Source of the DNA: Symbiodinium natans
Lineage: Eukaryota > Sar > Dinophyceae > Suessiales > Symbiodiniaceae
Assembly (NCBI GenBank): GCA_905221605.1
Contig: CAJNDS010001136.1
Span: forward strand, 714,939 to 778,938
Direction: 5' to 3'
Length of the DNA stretch: 64,000 nt
The translations under genes and the position numbers were made by a program. Below are positions 1-12,073 of the stretch, piece after piece; within the stretch, counting starts at the first letter, position 1, and each line of letters begins with the position of its first letter. The notes beneath the pieces were generated by a model, which saw only the letters and a program-made list of their open reading frames with translations, was not told where the DNA came from and ran no database searches.

Positions 1-10
1 TGCACTTGAG

Positions 11-75
11 GTGAGAAGGATGCCGAGAGCGAGAAGCGCGCGGCCGCGATCCGCGAGAAGCTGGCGGCCAAGCGC
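11..75 (+). CDS. Exon-like segment at window start (charged helix)
   Basis: Reads EKDAESEKRAAAIREKLAAK in one frame after CTTGAG, followed by GC and introner-like DNA. Probably an exon of a gene entering from the left, possibly an upstream part of Lon. Identity unknown. Confidence 0.35.
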
Positions 76-99
76 GCCTGTGTGGCAGTCTGTTCTTAG

Positions 100-212
100 G
101 GATGCTTGGAATTTTGTTCTTCCATTTTTGGGTACTTTAATTCCTAAGAAGCAGCTACAATTGTAGTTTTTGCTAGGGTTCCAAGTTCATTTTTCTGTTA
201 ATCTGATCTGCG
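100..212 (+). mobile_element. Introner-like copy, family F
   Basis: Shares GGGTACT, TTCCTAAGAA, CAGCTA and GGGTTCCAAG with NAAA intron 2 (14337-14479). It follows an exon-like segment at the window start, so may be its intron. Confidence 0.6.
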
Positions 213-221
213 AAGGGATTG

Positions 222-342
222 TTTTTGGTAGCTGAGTCGAGAGCCTTGAACCTTTTGGGGTATATACAATCGATAACCTTCAACCTGCTGGGTTATGTAC
301 AATCCTACCAGAAATCAAAGGTTAACCTTCTTTGGGCACACA
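222..342 (+). mobile_element. Introner-like copy, family B
   Basis: GTAGCTGAGT start, GGGGTATATACAAT and CTACCAGAA..AAAGGTTAACC end, shared with 17333, 45815 and 46319. Confidence 0.55.
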
Positions 343-1153
343 CACACACATATATAACAAAAACAATAATGCCCCATATTGCCCTTAGCAGGAAGACATG
401 TTTGTTTTTGGGTGGTTTTCGAAGGCAAAGAGTAGGTTACGCATGCCGAGCATGGCGTGGGTTTTCAGACTCCTCGCATCCCCAAAGGCACCAATGTTCG
501 AGTGGAGAGCTGATGCTGACAAGCGTGGCCCTAAACCCTCTAAACCCTACAATATAGGGGTCGGAATAATTACCAATAATATTCCCTCATGGTCCCTTTG
601 CCATGATACTAGAATAACCCCCAAAACCCGATTCTAATTATTCAGGCCCCTATATTAACCCTTATAAATGATTAAAACCCCATAAACCCTATAACCCCAA
701 ACCGGCCTAAAAGTTCAGTCGACAGTGACACTGCACAGGCTGTGGTCGCAACTAGCGCAATATGGTTTCCTCGAATAGTCCATGCGGAGTGGCCTGAGAG
801 GCTTGGCACCCTAAACCCTAAACCCCAAACCCTAAACCCTAAACCCTAAACCCCAAACATCAGCATCCCAAGGCGCCAAGAAGAGCGGGGAGGTGCCTCG
901 ACCTGCAGCGCGAAACCCCTTGAGCCCCAAGCTTTTCTCGGTAGAGTTTAGGGTTTAGTGTTTAGGGTTTAGGGTTCAGGGTGTAGGGTTTAGAGTTTAG
1001 AGTTTAGGGTTCAGGGTTTAGGGTTCAGGGTTTAGGGTTCAGGGCTTAGGGTTCAGGGTCTAGGGTTTTGGGGCTTAGGGATTAAGCGGGTCACATTCAG
1101 GAATCTTTTTCAGGGGGGTTAAGGGCCATCCTATCTTCCCTTCTAACCTATCC

Positions 1154-1250
1154 TTAAGAACCCCAAACCTACTTTCTTGTAGGTTACCTAAGAATCCCAG
1201 AAGGAGTATGAGTATTATGACCTGCAAAACAAGTAGGTTTGGGGTTCTTA
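1154..1250. repeat. Short foldback
   Basis: TAAGAACCCCAAACCTACTT at about 1155 is mirrored by AAGTAGGTTTGGGGTTCTTA at 1231-1250 around a 56-bp loop. Confidence 0.8.
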
Positions 1251-1530
1251 GAAGATAAACCTTACATCTCACGTTTGTTACTAGCTGAGCCCTGGGCGAG
1301 ACACCAGCTCATTTGCGTGGAGTTGTACCCAGACTCTTCAAAGAAAGGATAGGAGGCTTCAAGGTCATGGCCTTCTTAAGCCAGGTCCCCTCGTACACCC
1401 TATAATCCCTCAACCCTAAACGGCCCCAGAACCCTATTCAGGAAATTAAGCGAAATTCAACAAACCCGAAACCCTAAACCCTAAACCCTAAACCCGGGCT
1501 GGTTCTTCTTTTGGAGCCCAGTAAGCCGCA

Positions 1531-1623
1531 ATGGCGAAAGCTCAGGATGCCTCAGCGGGCGGCGCCTCCCCGCCGGAGTCGTTGCCGTCGCAGCCCGACT
1601 GCCAGCAGGGCTCAGAAGGTTAA
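1531..1623 (+). CDS. Exon-like Ala/Pro/Ser-rich segment
   Basis: Reads MAKAQDASAGGASPPESLP and onward to a TAA; GC-rich with coding-like composition, between telomeric blocks. A related segment (AEAQPPADEPPAQEA) lies at about 1876-1920. Confidence 0.3.
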   Translation: MAKAQDASAGGASPPESLPSQPDCQQGSEG

Positions 1624-1980
1624 GGGTTTAGCATTTAGGAATTTTGCAGCTCAGCAGTGAGAGAGAGAGGGATAGAGGGATAGAGGAGAGAGAGAGAGAG
1701 AGAGCGCGAGCGAGCGAGCGAGCAAAAACCCTGAACCCTAAACCCTAAACCCTAAAACCCTCAACCCTTATAAACCCCAAACCCTAAAACCTAAACCCCA
1801 AACCCCAAACCCCAAACCCTATCACTTCTGGTAGAGACTGGCGCCCCCCAAGGAACCTCGGCAGCCCGGACAGCGGGGCTGAGGCCCAGCCGCCAGCAGA
1901 TGAGCCGCCTGCGCAGGAGGCACATAGGGTTTAGGGTTTAGGGTTTGGGGTTTGGGGTTTAGGGCTTGGGGTTTAGGGTT

Positions 1981-2095
1981 TAGGGTTTAGGGCTTAGGGC
2001 TTAGGGCTTAGGGCTTAGGGCTTAGGGCTTAGGGCTTAGGGCTTAGGGCTTAGGGCTTAGGGCTTAGGGCTTAGGGCTTAGGGCTTAGGGCTTAG
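1981..2095 (+). repeat. Homogenised variant telomere repeat (AGGGCTT)n
   Basis: About 16 near-perfect copies of the AGGGCTT variant follow ordinary TTTAGGG units. Confidence 0.9.
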
Positions 2096-3161
2096 GGTAT
2101 CCGAAAAGGGCAAAAAGGGTTTAGGTATTGAGGAAGCGTAAGGAGGGTTTCGGGGCACCCAAAAACCCCAAATAGCCCATTCGAATTGAATGGGTTCCCA
2201 AACGCCCTCTTTCATGAAGGCAGATAAGGGCCCTTCACACGTCAAGCGTACCAGTGGTTCGGGGCCATGATTGCTACATTGCTTTTGGCGGAATCCATAG
2301 GGTGTTTCTGCCTTCGGTCGACCCGACACACCCGAAACGGGGATGCTGTGCGCAATATAGGGACTTAATCATTGGAATATGATATTGCTATTTTCATAGG
2401 GACCATTCAAGGGAATACTGTTAGTAACTACTCTGACCTCCCCCCCCCCATAGCATTTGATCTCCGAGCCGGCTTCACAAAGGGGCTCTTAGGATTTTAG
2501 GATTCATGGGCAGGCATGCAAACTACCCGGTACAGTCGTCTGCTGGGCAAGATTTGGCGAGATGCGTTGCTTTGAATGTGCATCCAGTTTCGGATGCCGA
2601 TGTGTGTGTCGGGCTGTTCGATTGAGTTCGTCGTGGACTTCTTCGTTTCCGGCAGTCAGCAAGTCCAGGGCCAGGCGCTACTGTTTCCCAAGATCAGCTT
2701 TGGCGTGTGTTCTGCTATTTCTATATGCGACGCTGGCGCGATAGCGTATGGGGGGGGGGGGGTGGTGATGGCACACAGACTCAGGCAAAGGCCGTCGAAT
2801 CTCCTTGGGTTTTGTCGAACCATCAGTCTTCGTCGAACCCCTTTCTGGCCTTCGTGGAATCCTCATCCCCCGTCTTCCTGCGTTTGCCCCGTAATACTTT
2901 AAATCCTTGAGGATATCTAGAGGGGTAGTTCTCCAATGAGGAGCCAAAAAAAGTACTTTGAAATGTGGGGCTCGTACACTGGATGGCCGAACGCTGACCA
3001 ACTGTGCAGAAGAAATTCATATGTCCGATCCTATCCAGATGTGCGGGGTGCAACGAGCAGCCAGAAGCCCGACTGTCCCAGAGGCCTAAACCCTAAACCC
3101 TAAACCCTAAACCCTAAACCCTAACCCTAAACCCTAAACCCTGACTCCCTGAACCTGCCAG

Positions 3162-3224
3162 GCCGCAGCTGAGGAGGAGGGCGCGGCTGCTGACGAGGCG
3201 GCGTCGGAGGAGCTCTGCCCTTTT
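3162..3224 (+). CDS. Acidic exon candidate (possible Lon linker)
   Basis: Between GCCAG and GTAAGG, 21 codons: AAAEEEGAAADEAASEELCP. Phase 0, next to the acidic candidate at 3417. Lon proteins of mitochondria often carry an acidic stretch between ATPase and protease parts; assignment to Lon is inference. Confidence 0.45.
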
Positions 3225-3416
3225 GTAAGGTTCAGGGTTTAGGGTTTAGGGTTCAAGGTTCAGGGTTCAGGGTTTAGGGTTTAGGGTTTAGGGTTTAGGG
3301 TTTAGAGGGTACAGGCATTAAGGTGGTTGCAAACCTGAGCCTAGGCTACCGTGCAGGTGGCAATGCAAGAACTGCGCCGCCCCTAAACCCTAAACCCTAA
3401 ACCCTAACCCCTTGAG

Positions 3417-3464
3417 GAGAACGAACCAGAGGATGAGACCACAGCGGCAGTGGACTACTTCTGA
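3417..3464 (+). CDS. Acidic exon candidate (possible Lon linker)
   Basis: After CTTGAG reads ENEPEDETTAAVDYF, then TGA. VDYF could precede the Lon (V)GxPxF block. Phase-compatible with 3162-3224. Confidence 0.4.
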   Translation, partial: ENEPEDETTAAVDYF

Positions 3465-3793
3465 GAAGTCGAGATGTGTTCCGTTCTCGAATAAGTTATG
3501 GTCTTGGTACCCTTCATATTCGCGGCCATCTTTTAATGGTAAGCCCCAAAAAGGGCCATATTTTTTTAAGAATTGTCATCATTCAGTGTCAGATTGCAGA
3601 GGTAGGCAAGTAGGTTCATGACTCATTATGCTAAGCCTCAAGCCTCTGAAGCTCAGCCATCTTCATTCGGGCATCAAGAGCGTTGATGACTCAAGGGCCA
3701 CCTGGCTACCCCAAAACTCTTAAACCCTAAACACGAAACCCTAAACCCTGAACCCTAAACCCTATACCCTAAACCCTAAACCCTAAACCACAG

Positions 3794-3889
3794 GCTGACG
3801 TGAAGCCTTTGGTACCCAACAAGAGCCTCGTGCGTTTCACCTGCGGGCCACGGCGTGCCAAGAAGTGGGAGTGGCGGAGTATCTTAGGA
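3794..3889 (+). CDS. Exon-like segment, unknown protein
   Basis: After CACAG reads ADVKPLVPNKSLVRFTCG and PRRAKKWEWRSIL, basic and coding-like. No family recognised. Confidence 0.35.
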
Positions 3890-4511
3890 AACCTGCACCG
3901 TCGCAGGCTACAGCTGCGAGTTTTTTGTCCGTAGCAAGGCAAGATTGAGATTCGTAGAGCTGACAACTTGTGAATCGCAAGCATCTAGTTTAAAGCCTGA
4001 CCCACGCCAGAACGCGGGGTTGCACTCAGTGGCCAGTTGACCTTGACTATAGTGGGGGCGCCCTCCGCCTTGCAGAACTTTCTCTTGCAGAGGAATGAGC
4101 TACTAATTGCAGAACCCCGAAAAATTTTAGAAACACTATTCCCCATTAAGGGCAATATTGGGATTGTTGTTTTTCTTTTGGGTTTCTTAAGCAAATGGTA
4201 GTAAGTCAAAGCCCTAGAACGTTTCGGACATGACCGCCGGCAGGAGGGAGGCCCTCTGCTATCGGGTGCCTAATTCAGAGTTTGTGCCATCCAGGCGTTC
4301 CTCCCTGAGCCCTCAGCGAGGCAATCCATTCATCAGGGCCGAATGAAGATCCAGTTCCGAGCCGCAGAAAGTGTTCTATCTTGCTGGCATGAAGAACGCG
4401 CAACGCTTTCCAAACCGGAGACAGCTTGCGATTTCAGATCAATGTTTTGCTGCATCCGGACTTTTGGAAGGTATGCGAAATATACCAGGTGGTCGAACTT
4501 AAGAAAGACCC

Positions 4512-4580
4512 GCCACACCTTGGCATAGTGCATTTTACACTTTTTAGGGGTACTTAAACTCAATATTAAGACTATCCCTA
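4512..4580 (+). mobile_element. Partial introner-like copy, family E
   Basis: GGCATAGTG, GGGTACTTAAACTCAAT and ACTATCCCTA match NAAA intron 1; truncated into CCCTAAA-type repeats. Confidence 0.45.
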
Positions 4581-5559
4581 AACCCAAAACCCTAAACTGT
4601 CCCAACCTTGAACTAGCACAGACCCACCCTCAGACGACTTCCATGCCCTTAACAGCCAGGCATGGACCACTGTACCTTGGCATGTTCGTGCTCATGACAC
4701 TCACTGTTTCTTGCATCCCCAGTGCAGTACAGCCCTAAACCCTAAACCCTAAATTCTAAATAAACCCTAAACCCGAAACCCTAAACCCTAAACCGCAGCT
4801 TATCCCCCGATGGCTCGGGTCCGCTCGAAAGGAACACCTGGCTTGAGCCACATCATTGCATGACGCTGTGCAGTACGCGCTGCGCTCAAAAAGGCCCCTT
4901 TCGAGCCGACCCTGCTCCTACGCTGCTTCAACTTAAGGGGGCTACTTAGGTATATAGGGACTTTCTAAGGTATAGATACGGGTTAGGTTACAAAGGGGAA
5001 TAAGATGAAGGCACCCATGTAGGGGTCCCTCCTTTTGCGCTCAATTTCCCCCGTCTTGAACCCCGATGTTGCTTGCCTAGTCCCCAGTCCGCTCCTCCCG
5101 TACCCTAAACCCGAAACCTAAACCCTGCACCCTATAAAACCTAAACAGCAACAAAAAGCCTAAACCCCGCTGTCTCTGATTGTTCGGGCTCACTCAGCGA
5201 AGGCCTCTGCAGGCTCGCGAAGCTGCGCAGGAGGGAAAATCAACGCCCCAAACCCAACGCCCAGCCCGAAAACAACACCGCCTCAAGTTTTCAATCAAGG
5301 GGCTAGAGAGAATTGTTATATGTATATATATATATGTATATACACATATAGTTTATATTCTGTATACATGTGTATATATATATATGTGTGTATACATATT
5401 TTTTATATTTATTGTAGAATATATACGTGCAATAAATACAAAAACATACATGTATTTCTATATACATACAAATAGAAATATAAGCTCACCCCCCCCCCCA
5501 TGATCTAGGTCGAAAGGCCTTTCGGGCCCATCGAAGCGAGATTTAAACCTAAGTCGGAA

Positions 5560-7345
5560 TGAAAATTAAAAGGCCACTGGCCTCATTCGTAGTAAATTTT
5601 TTTTAGAAATCTAAATTTGCCAATTAAAAGCCGCACCCTATGAAATCCTCTTCTGGGGCCTGCCTGTCCGTAACAAAATCTCACAAGAGCTTTATATGCA
5701 GAGGTTACAGCCTCAGAAATCCTCATCTGGGCTTCCTTCCTATTTTATTGAGAAAATGATTCTACATAAGAAGCCCACACCCTACGAAAAGAATTCTATA
5801 CTTAAAGGCCACACCCTATGAAATCCTCTTCTGGGCCCTCTTAATGAAATTTCAGTAGACTTGTGTCTGATAAAGCCACAGCTTCGTTCGTAATTAACCC
5901 AAGTAAAAAACATATTAAGAGGCCCAGCCCCAAGACATCCTCTTCTAAGCCTCATTGATTAATACCTATTTAGAACATTTTTGTTTTTCCCACACCCTGT
6001 GAAATCTTTCGCTGGCCCCATTCGTAATGAAACGCAATTTGATTTCATATTGTAAGCCCACACCCTAAGAAATCCTCTTCTGGGCTTCGTTCGTAATTGA
6101 ACCCAAGTAAAGCAAGTGTATATTCAGAGGCCAACCCCAGGACATCCTCCTCGCAATGAAACCGAGTTAGAATTCTATATTGCAGACCATACCCTATGAA
6201 ATCCCTTTCTGGCCCCTATTTGTAATGAAGATTAATTAGAATTCTGTATTACAAAGCCACACGCCAAGAAATCCTCATTAGACCTTCGTTTGTAATTAGA
6301 CTTATTTTCGATTTGCCAAGATGCTTGTATTAAAAAAAGCCACACCATTCTGGGGCCTGTTCGTAACAGAATCTCGTAAGAAGTTTATAATTCTAGGTAA
6401 GAAGCCCACACCCTAAGAAGTTCTGACCTAGGCTAGGTTCGTATGTAACTCTTGGACAGAAATTTATATCATGAGCCCCCATTCGTATTTGAATGTACTT
6501 ACAATTCCATATTTAACCGCTAGACCCTATGAAATCCTCTTCTGGTGCCTATTAGTGAAATGTCAATAGACTTGTATATGATAAAGCCATAGCTTCGTTA
6601 GTAAATTAAACCCAAGTCAAACAAACAAATTAAGAGGCCCCGCCACAAGACATCCTCTTTTAAGCTTCATTGGTTAATACCTATTTGGAATTCTATTTTG
6701 CAGACCACACCCTATGAAATTCTCCCCTGGCCTCGCTTCATACTAAATGTTATTTGAGGTTTGTATTAAAACGCCACACCCTAAGAAATCCTCATCTGGA
6801 CTCGTTTGGAATTCCACTTAAATTGAATTTTAAGTTTAGAGGCCACACCCCTCTGGACAGAATTTAAAAGGCCACACCCTAAGACCTGTGTATGGTAAAG
6901 CCACAGCTTCATTCGTAAAGCCAAACCAAGTAAAACAATTAAGAGGCCACGCCCTTCTAAGCCTCATTCGTTACTACCTCTTTGGAATTTTATTTTACCG
7001 ACCACACCCTGTGAAAGTCTCCTCTGGCCCCGCTTCGTAATGAAATGTAATTTGAGGTTTGCACTAAAACACCACACCCTAAGAAATCCTCAACTGGACT
7101 TCCTTTGTGATTCCACTTAAATAGACGTTTAAATTAAGAGGCCACACCCCAAGACATCCTCTTCGAAGCCCCACTCTTTTTTAAGTCCAATTAGACTTTT
7201 GAATTGCAGGTCCACATCCTCAAAAGAGCCACACCCTAAGAAACCCTCTCTATTTCTTTTTCTTTATTACTTTTCATATTAAGACGCCACATCCCAAGAC
7301 ATCCTCTTCTAAGCCTCATTCGTAATTAAATCTAATGGAACTTTA
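5560..7345. repeat. Degenerate satellite, unit about 65-75 bp
   Basis: Recurrent cores CCACACCCTAAGAAATCCTC, TTCTGGGCC and TTCGTAATGAAA followed by AT-rich spacers; around 25 diverged copies. No ORF survives. Confidence 0.8.
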
Positions 7346-7499
7346 CATGTTAACGCCACGCCCTGCATACCAAATAGGCTGAATTGAGAAAAAAAACGAA
7401 TGGTGGGTGTGTTTGTGTGCTTTTCTCTGTGTGTGTGCAAGGCAGTCACATTAGCAGAAACAACGTATAACAATACACATTCTTTATACAAGAAAAGCA

Positions 7500-8037
7500 T
7501 TTTTTGCAAAATTTGCTAAAAAAACCCAAAATCCAAAAATCCAAAAATCCAAAAATTCAAAACCATGGAGCCGGGAGGCCGCCTTTTTTGGATTTTTTGG
7601 TTTTCTCGAGGTTTTTTTGGTTTTTTTTGGAAAAATCCAAAAAAAACCATGGTTTTTTTTGGATTTTACTTGCTCCTGGCCTCAAAAACCTAAAAAACAC
7701 ATGGTTTTTTTTGGATTTTGAGTGAAAATCCAAAAAAAACCATGTGTTTTTTTAGTTTCTGAGACCAGGAGCACCTGAAATCCAAAAAAACACGAGGGTT
7801 TTTTTGGATTTTCACTCAAAATCCAAAAAAAAACATGTGTTTTTTAGGTTTTTGATGCCATGAGCAAGTAAAATCCAAAAAAACACATGGTTTTTTTTGG
7901 ATTTTTCCAAAAAAAACCAAAAAAACCTCGAGAAAACCAAAAAATCCAAAAAAGGCGGCCTCCCGGCTCCATGGTTTTGAATTTTTGGATTTTTGGATTT
8001 TTGGATTTGTGTCAAATTTTGCAAATTCTGCAAAAAA
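7500..8037. repeat. Large foldback (near-perfect palindrome, about 540 bp)
   Basis: Left arm from TTTTTTGCAAAATTTGC through AAAATCC repeats, CCATGGAGCCGGGAGGCCGCC and CTCGAGG is mirrored on the right to about 8037; centre near 7768. Smaller palindromes of AAAATCC/CCATG nest inside. Open frames of similar translation on both strands are artefacts of the symmetry. Confidence 0.85.
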
Positions 8038-8458
8038 GAAGTGTGTTTTGCATACAATTCTGTGTTTATAAGCCTGTCCTATGCAAATAATTCATAGACA
8101 TGTTTACCAAATTGCATTTTCATGTGTTTTTTGGGTGTTTTTTTATGTGGTGATGTGGAAGTAGTGCTAAACACACGCGTTTTTCACTATTTAGATGTTT
8201 TCTCGCATAGGACTAGACGTGCAAAAACAGGACATCGCCTAGCATAGCCAGAATGTCATTTTAATCGGTATTTACGAGGGTTTTTATAGGGACAAAGCAA
8301 AACCTAGATCATGGGGGGGGGGGTGACCAAATATAAATACAAAAAGAATAAATAAATAAGTATAAGTATATATATATATATGTGTGTGTGTGTACATGTA
8401 CGTATATAAGGGTTGTGTTCTAGAGGTCCCTCCTTGCACCCCTTAGTTCAAGCCCCAG

Positions 8459-8530
8459 GTCATGGGCCTGGCCTGGACGAACCTGGGTGGCGCCACGCTC
8501 TTCATCGAAGCCCGAGGCGGGGGAGCTGAA
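8459..8530 (+). CDS. Lon exon a (MGLAWT motif)
   Basis: Follows CCCCAG and reads VMGLAWTNLGGATLFIEA, the start of the Lon protease core. It has 24 codons, phase 0, and a GT donor at 8531. The 144-bp intron after it contains a CCCTAAA array. Confidence 0.85.
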
Positions 8531-11500
8531 GTTGCCTTAAGCCCTACACCCTAAACCCTAAACCCTAAACCCTAAACCCTAAACCCTAAACCCTAAACCC
8601 TAAACCCTAAACCCTAAACCCTAAACCCTACGCTTCACATCCTGAGAGCACCCCTGGGCTCTCCGAGCCCGCAGGCCAAAGGAGGCTTGGTGCCGCAGGT
8701 GTAGGAGGGGTTTGTGGGGTGTTTAGGGTTTAGGGTTTAGGGTTTAGGATTTAGGGTTTAGGGTTTAGGGTTTAGGGTTTAGGGTTTCGGGTTTGGGATC
8801 TTTGGTACCGGAGAACGGGACCACGAATCGTGTTGCTGCTTTCGTGGGCTTGGCGCATGAAGCTTTCGAGATTTCAGAGCTCGAGGTTTCGCTGTGGGTT
8901 CTGTTAAGGAGCCGTGAGGTTTGGAGCTTGCTGGGGTTGTTGGGCTCACAGCTTCATGCGCTTGCTGTTCATTGAGGGTTTGTGGGGGTCCTTGATCGAG
9001 ATATGATGCCGGAGTCTCATTCGTCGGCGTAGGGTTTAGGGTTTAGGGTTTAGGGTTTAGGGTTTAGGGTTTAGGGTTTAGGGTTTAGGGTTTAGGGCTT
9101 AGGGTTTAGGGTTTAGGGTTTAGGGTGTAGGTTTTCGGGCGCAGAGGCAGCATGTGGCACAGGGTGCAGCATTGAGGATTCCGTCGTTGATCGTGAGAGT
9201 GCAGTTTTGGGATCCCCTGCTAGTACCCCCTACCCAAAATAGCGACCCACACAAACCTCAATCAAGTCTTGCTGGAGTCAGGAGTAGTCAGGGCGGCGGG
9301 TGCTCACTATCAGCACAGGTGTGTTCCCATCTCGTAACCACATCCAGATCTCCTAAACTCAGAGCCTTCCCAGCGCGAGGTCGCATGATGGGAGGCCTGC
9401 TGCTACATCTATCTGCAGGTTTAGGGTTTTGGCTTTAGGGTTCAAGGTTTAGGGTTAAGGGTTTAGGCAACAGGGTTCAGGGGTTCAGGGAAAGGCTTGA
9501 CCAGGATACGTGCCCATCGCCTGGGCTTTCAGGGTGGCTTCTGGGCTATCAAGGGCGGGTCAATGTTTTACAGGGTTCGGGGAGTCACTCTTAACCCAAA
9601 AGGCTAAACCCTGATGTGCCGGTTCACAGCGCAGTCGCGCGCAGTTGCTCAGATACAGAGACAGCGCCGAATAAACCCTGAACCCGATGACCCCCCAACC
9701 CTATGTGTCTACAAGCCCCCTCTCAAGTTCTACGGGGAGCAGCAGGTGCCCGAGGTAAGTGCTGCGGGGGGTAGGGAAACGGCTCCCAAAACGCGTGGTT
9801 CCACCCGTTCACCGCATTTGGTTGTTTTTTCTGGCTCGGGTGGAGGGGAGGGAGGGGGGGGGGGGGGCGGGTGGGGGGGGGAGGGCGGCCTTTTTTTGGG
9901 GGAGGGAAACGGCTCCTAAAACACCAAAACTGGCTGTTTTTTTCTGGCTCGGGTGGAGGAGGGAGGGGGGGCGGGGGGAGGGAGGGGGGGGGTGGGGGGG
10001 GGGGGGCTTCCAAAACACCAAAATTGGCTTTTTTTCTGGCTCGGGTGGGGGGGGGTTGAGGAGGGCGGCTGGGGGGGGGGGGGGGGGGTAGGCAAACCGC
10101 TTCCTCAAAACACCAAATTGGTGTTTTTTTCTGGCTCGGATGGAGGGGGGGGGCGGGTTCAAAACGGTGGTTGGTTCCACCCAAAACACCAAATTGGTTG
10201 TTTTTTCTGGCTCGGGTGGAGGGGAGGGAGGGGGGGGGGGGGGCGGGTGAGGGGGGGGGGGGGGGGCGGCTGGGGGGGGGGTCGGAAAACGGCTCCAACA
10301 TGTTTTTCTGGCTCGGGTGGAGGGGAGGGGAGCGGGGGCGGGTTGGGGGGGGGGGGGGGGGCTTGGGGGGGGGGGGGTGGGGGAACGTGTGGTTCCACCG
10401 GGGGGTTGGAGGGGAGGGAGGGGGGGGGGGGGGGTTGGGGGGGGGGAGGGGCGCTGGGGGGGGTAGCGAAAACAGCTCCCAAAACGCGTGGTTCCACCCA
10501 CTTGGTCTGGCTTGGGTGGAGGGGAGGGAGGGGGGGGGGCGGGGGTTTGGGGGGGGGCGGGGGGGGGTGGGGGGGGGGTGGGTAGGGAAAACGTGTGGTT
10601 TTTATTTGTTTGGCTGCTGACACCCATGGGGGGTGGGGGGGGGCGGGTTGGGAGGGGGGGGGGAGGGGCGGCTGGGGGGGGGGGGGGGGGGTAGGGAAAC
10701 GGCTCCCAAAACGCGTGGTTGCACCCGTCCAAAACACCAAATTCGGGTGGAGGGGAGGGAGGGGGGGGGGGTTGGCGGGGTTGGGAAATGGGTCACAAAA
10801 CGCGCGGCGTATGGAGGTGGGTTACAATCGCGCGGGTCCATCCACGTAGGAAGCAAGCCGCGCGGGTCCATGGGGAAGGCCACTAGCGGGTCCAGCGGGC
10901 AAGGTACGAGTCCAGCTTCTTGACGCCGACAAAGGGGGTCGGCGGATATGGTCACTTCTCGATATTATGGTCCCTTTTTGGGGGTCCTAAACCCTGAACC
11001 CTAGACCCTAAACCCTAAGCCCTGAACCCTAAAACCCTGAACCCTAAACCCTAACATTTAGGGCACCCCAAGAATAGGGACCATGATATTGAGAGCTGAC
11101 CATAATACATGTACCAAGCTTCCAGATCCCATGAGCCCTAAACTGGCCTAGGGTTTAGGGTTTAGGGTTTAGGGTTTAGGGTTTAGGGTTTAGGGTTTAG
11201 GGTTTAGGGTTTAGGGTTTAGGGCTTTAGGGAGTCAAATAAGGTGTGCAGGCGCAGTCACCAGCCCTGAGTGTCCCTTTGCTCAAACAGGCGACTCCACA
11301 AGTCCTGATGCAACAAAAGGGCTTAGGGAATCCCAGCACGGATAAGCAACCCTAAACCCTGAACCCTAAACCTTAAACCCTAAACCCTAAACCCTGAACC
11401 CTAAACCCTAAACCCTAAACCCTAAACCCTAAACCCTAAACCCTAAACCCTAAACCCTAAACCCTAAACCCTAAACCCTAAACCCTAAACCCTAAACCCT

Positions 11501-12040
11501 AAACCCTAAAGCCTGCCTTCCTTCGGCCACACCTTCATGCTGGACCCTCAACTTATCATCTTTTGTTGGCCAAGTTACCGGAGCGGGAAGATATCTAAAA
11601 AACCCCAAGACCCTAAACCCTAAACCCCAAACCCTAAACCCTAAACCCTAAACCCTAAATGCTGCCGGGAGGGCAGCTGGGTGCGGTAAGTTTGGGCAGA
11701 GCTCTCGCAGTGTCAAAAAGGGTAAATTTGGGGTTGAGAGATGCCTTTTAGGGTTTAGGGTATAGAGTTTAGGGTTTAGGGTTTAGGGTTTGCTTCAGGG
11801 GAAGGTCCCCACCAGGAACCCGGATCTAGACACGAAACCCTACATGGCCAGTTCTAAATCTACTATTTGTTTTTGAACACCAAAAACATGAAAGACATAA
11901 GAATAATCCCTATATTTTGCTTTTGAAGACGAAAATATGAAATAAGAAATAACCCCTATATTGCCCTTATAAGGGAATAATGAATAAATGAATAAATAAA
12001 TAAATATATATATATATATATATATGTGTGTGTATACGTA

Positions 12041-12073
<33 letters not shown>

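Larger units (their letters stand above)
637..5290. other. Telomeric blocks, short exon candidates, no complete gene
   Basis: Apart from the listed exon-like pieces, the foldback at 1154 and repeat-family copies, this stretch holds many degenerate CCCTAAA/TTTAGGG blocks and unique sequence. ORFs here are short and not credible. Confidence 0.6.
5310..8410. repeat. AT-rich island bounded by a perfect inverted repeat
   Basis: The 24-bp TCA-C11-ATGATCTAGG at 5486-5509 recurs inverted at 8303-8326. Outside each copy lie TA/TG-rich microsatellites (5315-5480, 8335-8410). Between are AT-rich satellite DNA and a foldback; telomere repeats are absent, unlike the flanks. It could be a large inserted element, but no coding capacity is seen. 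Confidence 0.6.

Noticed and set aside
5017-5085. GVPPF-like reading as the Lon exon upstream of MGLAWT
   Set aside because: GVPPF resembles the Lon block, but what follows does not match the TPPGV region and the junctions are poor.
7504-8057. Mirror-image ORFs on both strands in the foldback
   Set aside because: Similar translations result from the palindrome; the sequence is low-complexity.
9723-10740. Long proline-rich (minus) and glycine-rich (plus) ORFs in the G-rich minisatellite
   Set aside because: Overlapping ORFs in several frames on both strands arise from G/C runs and repeats; no domain or start context supports a protein.
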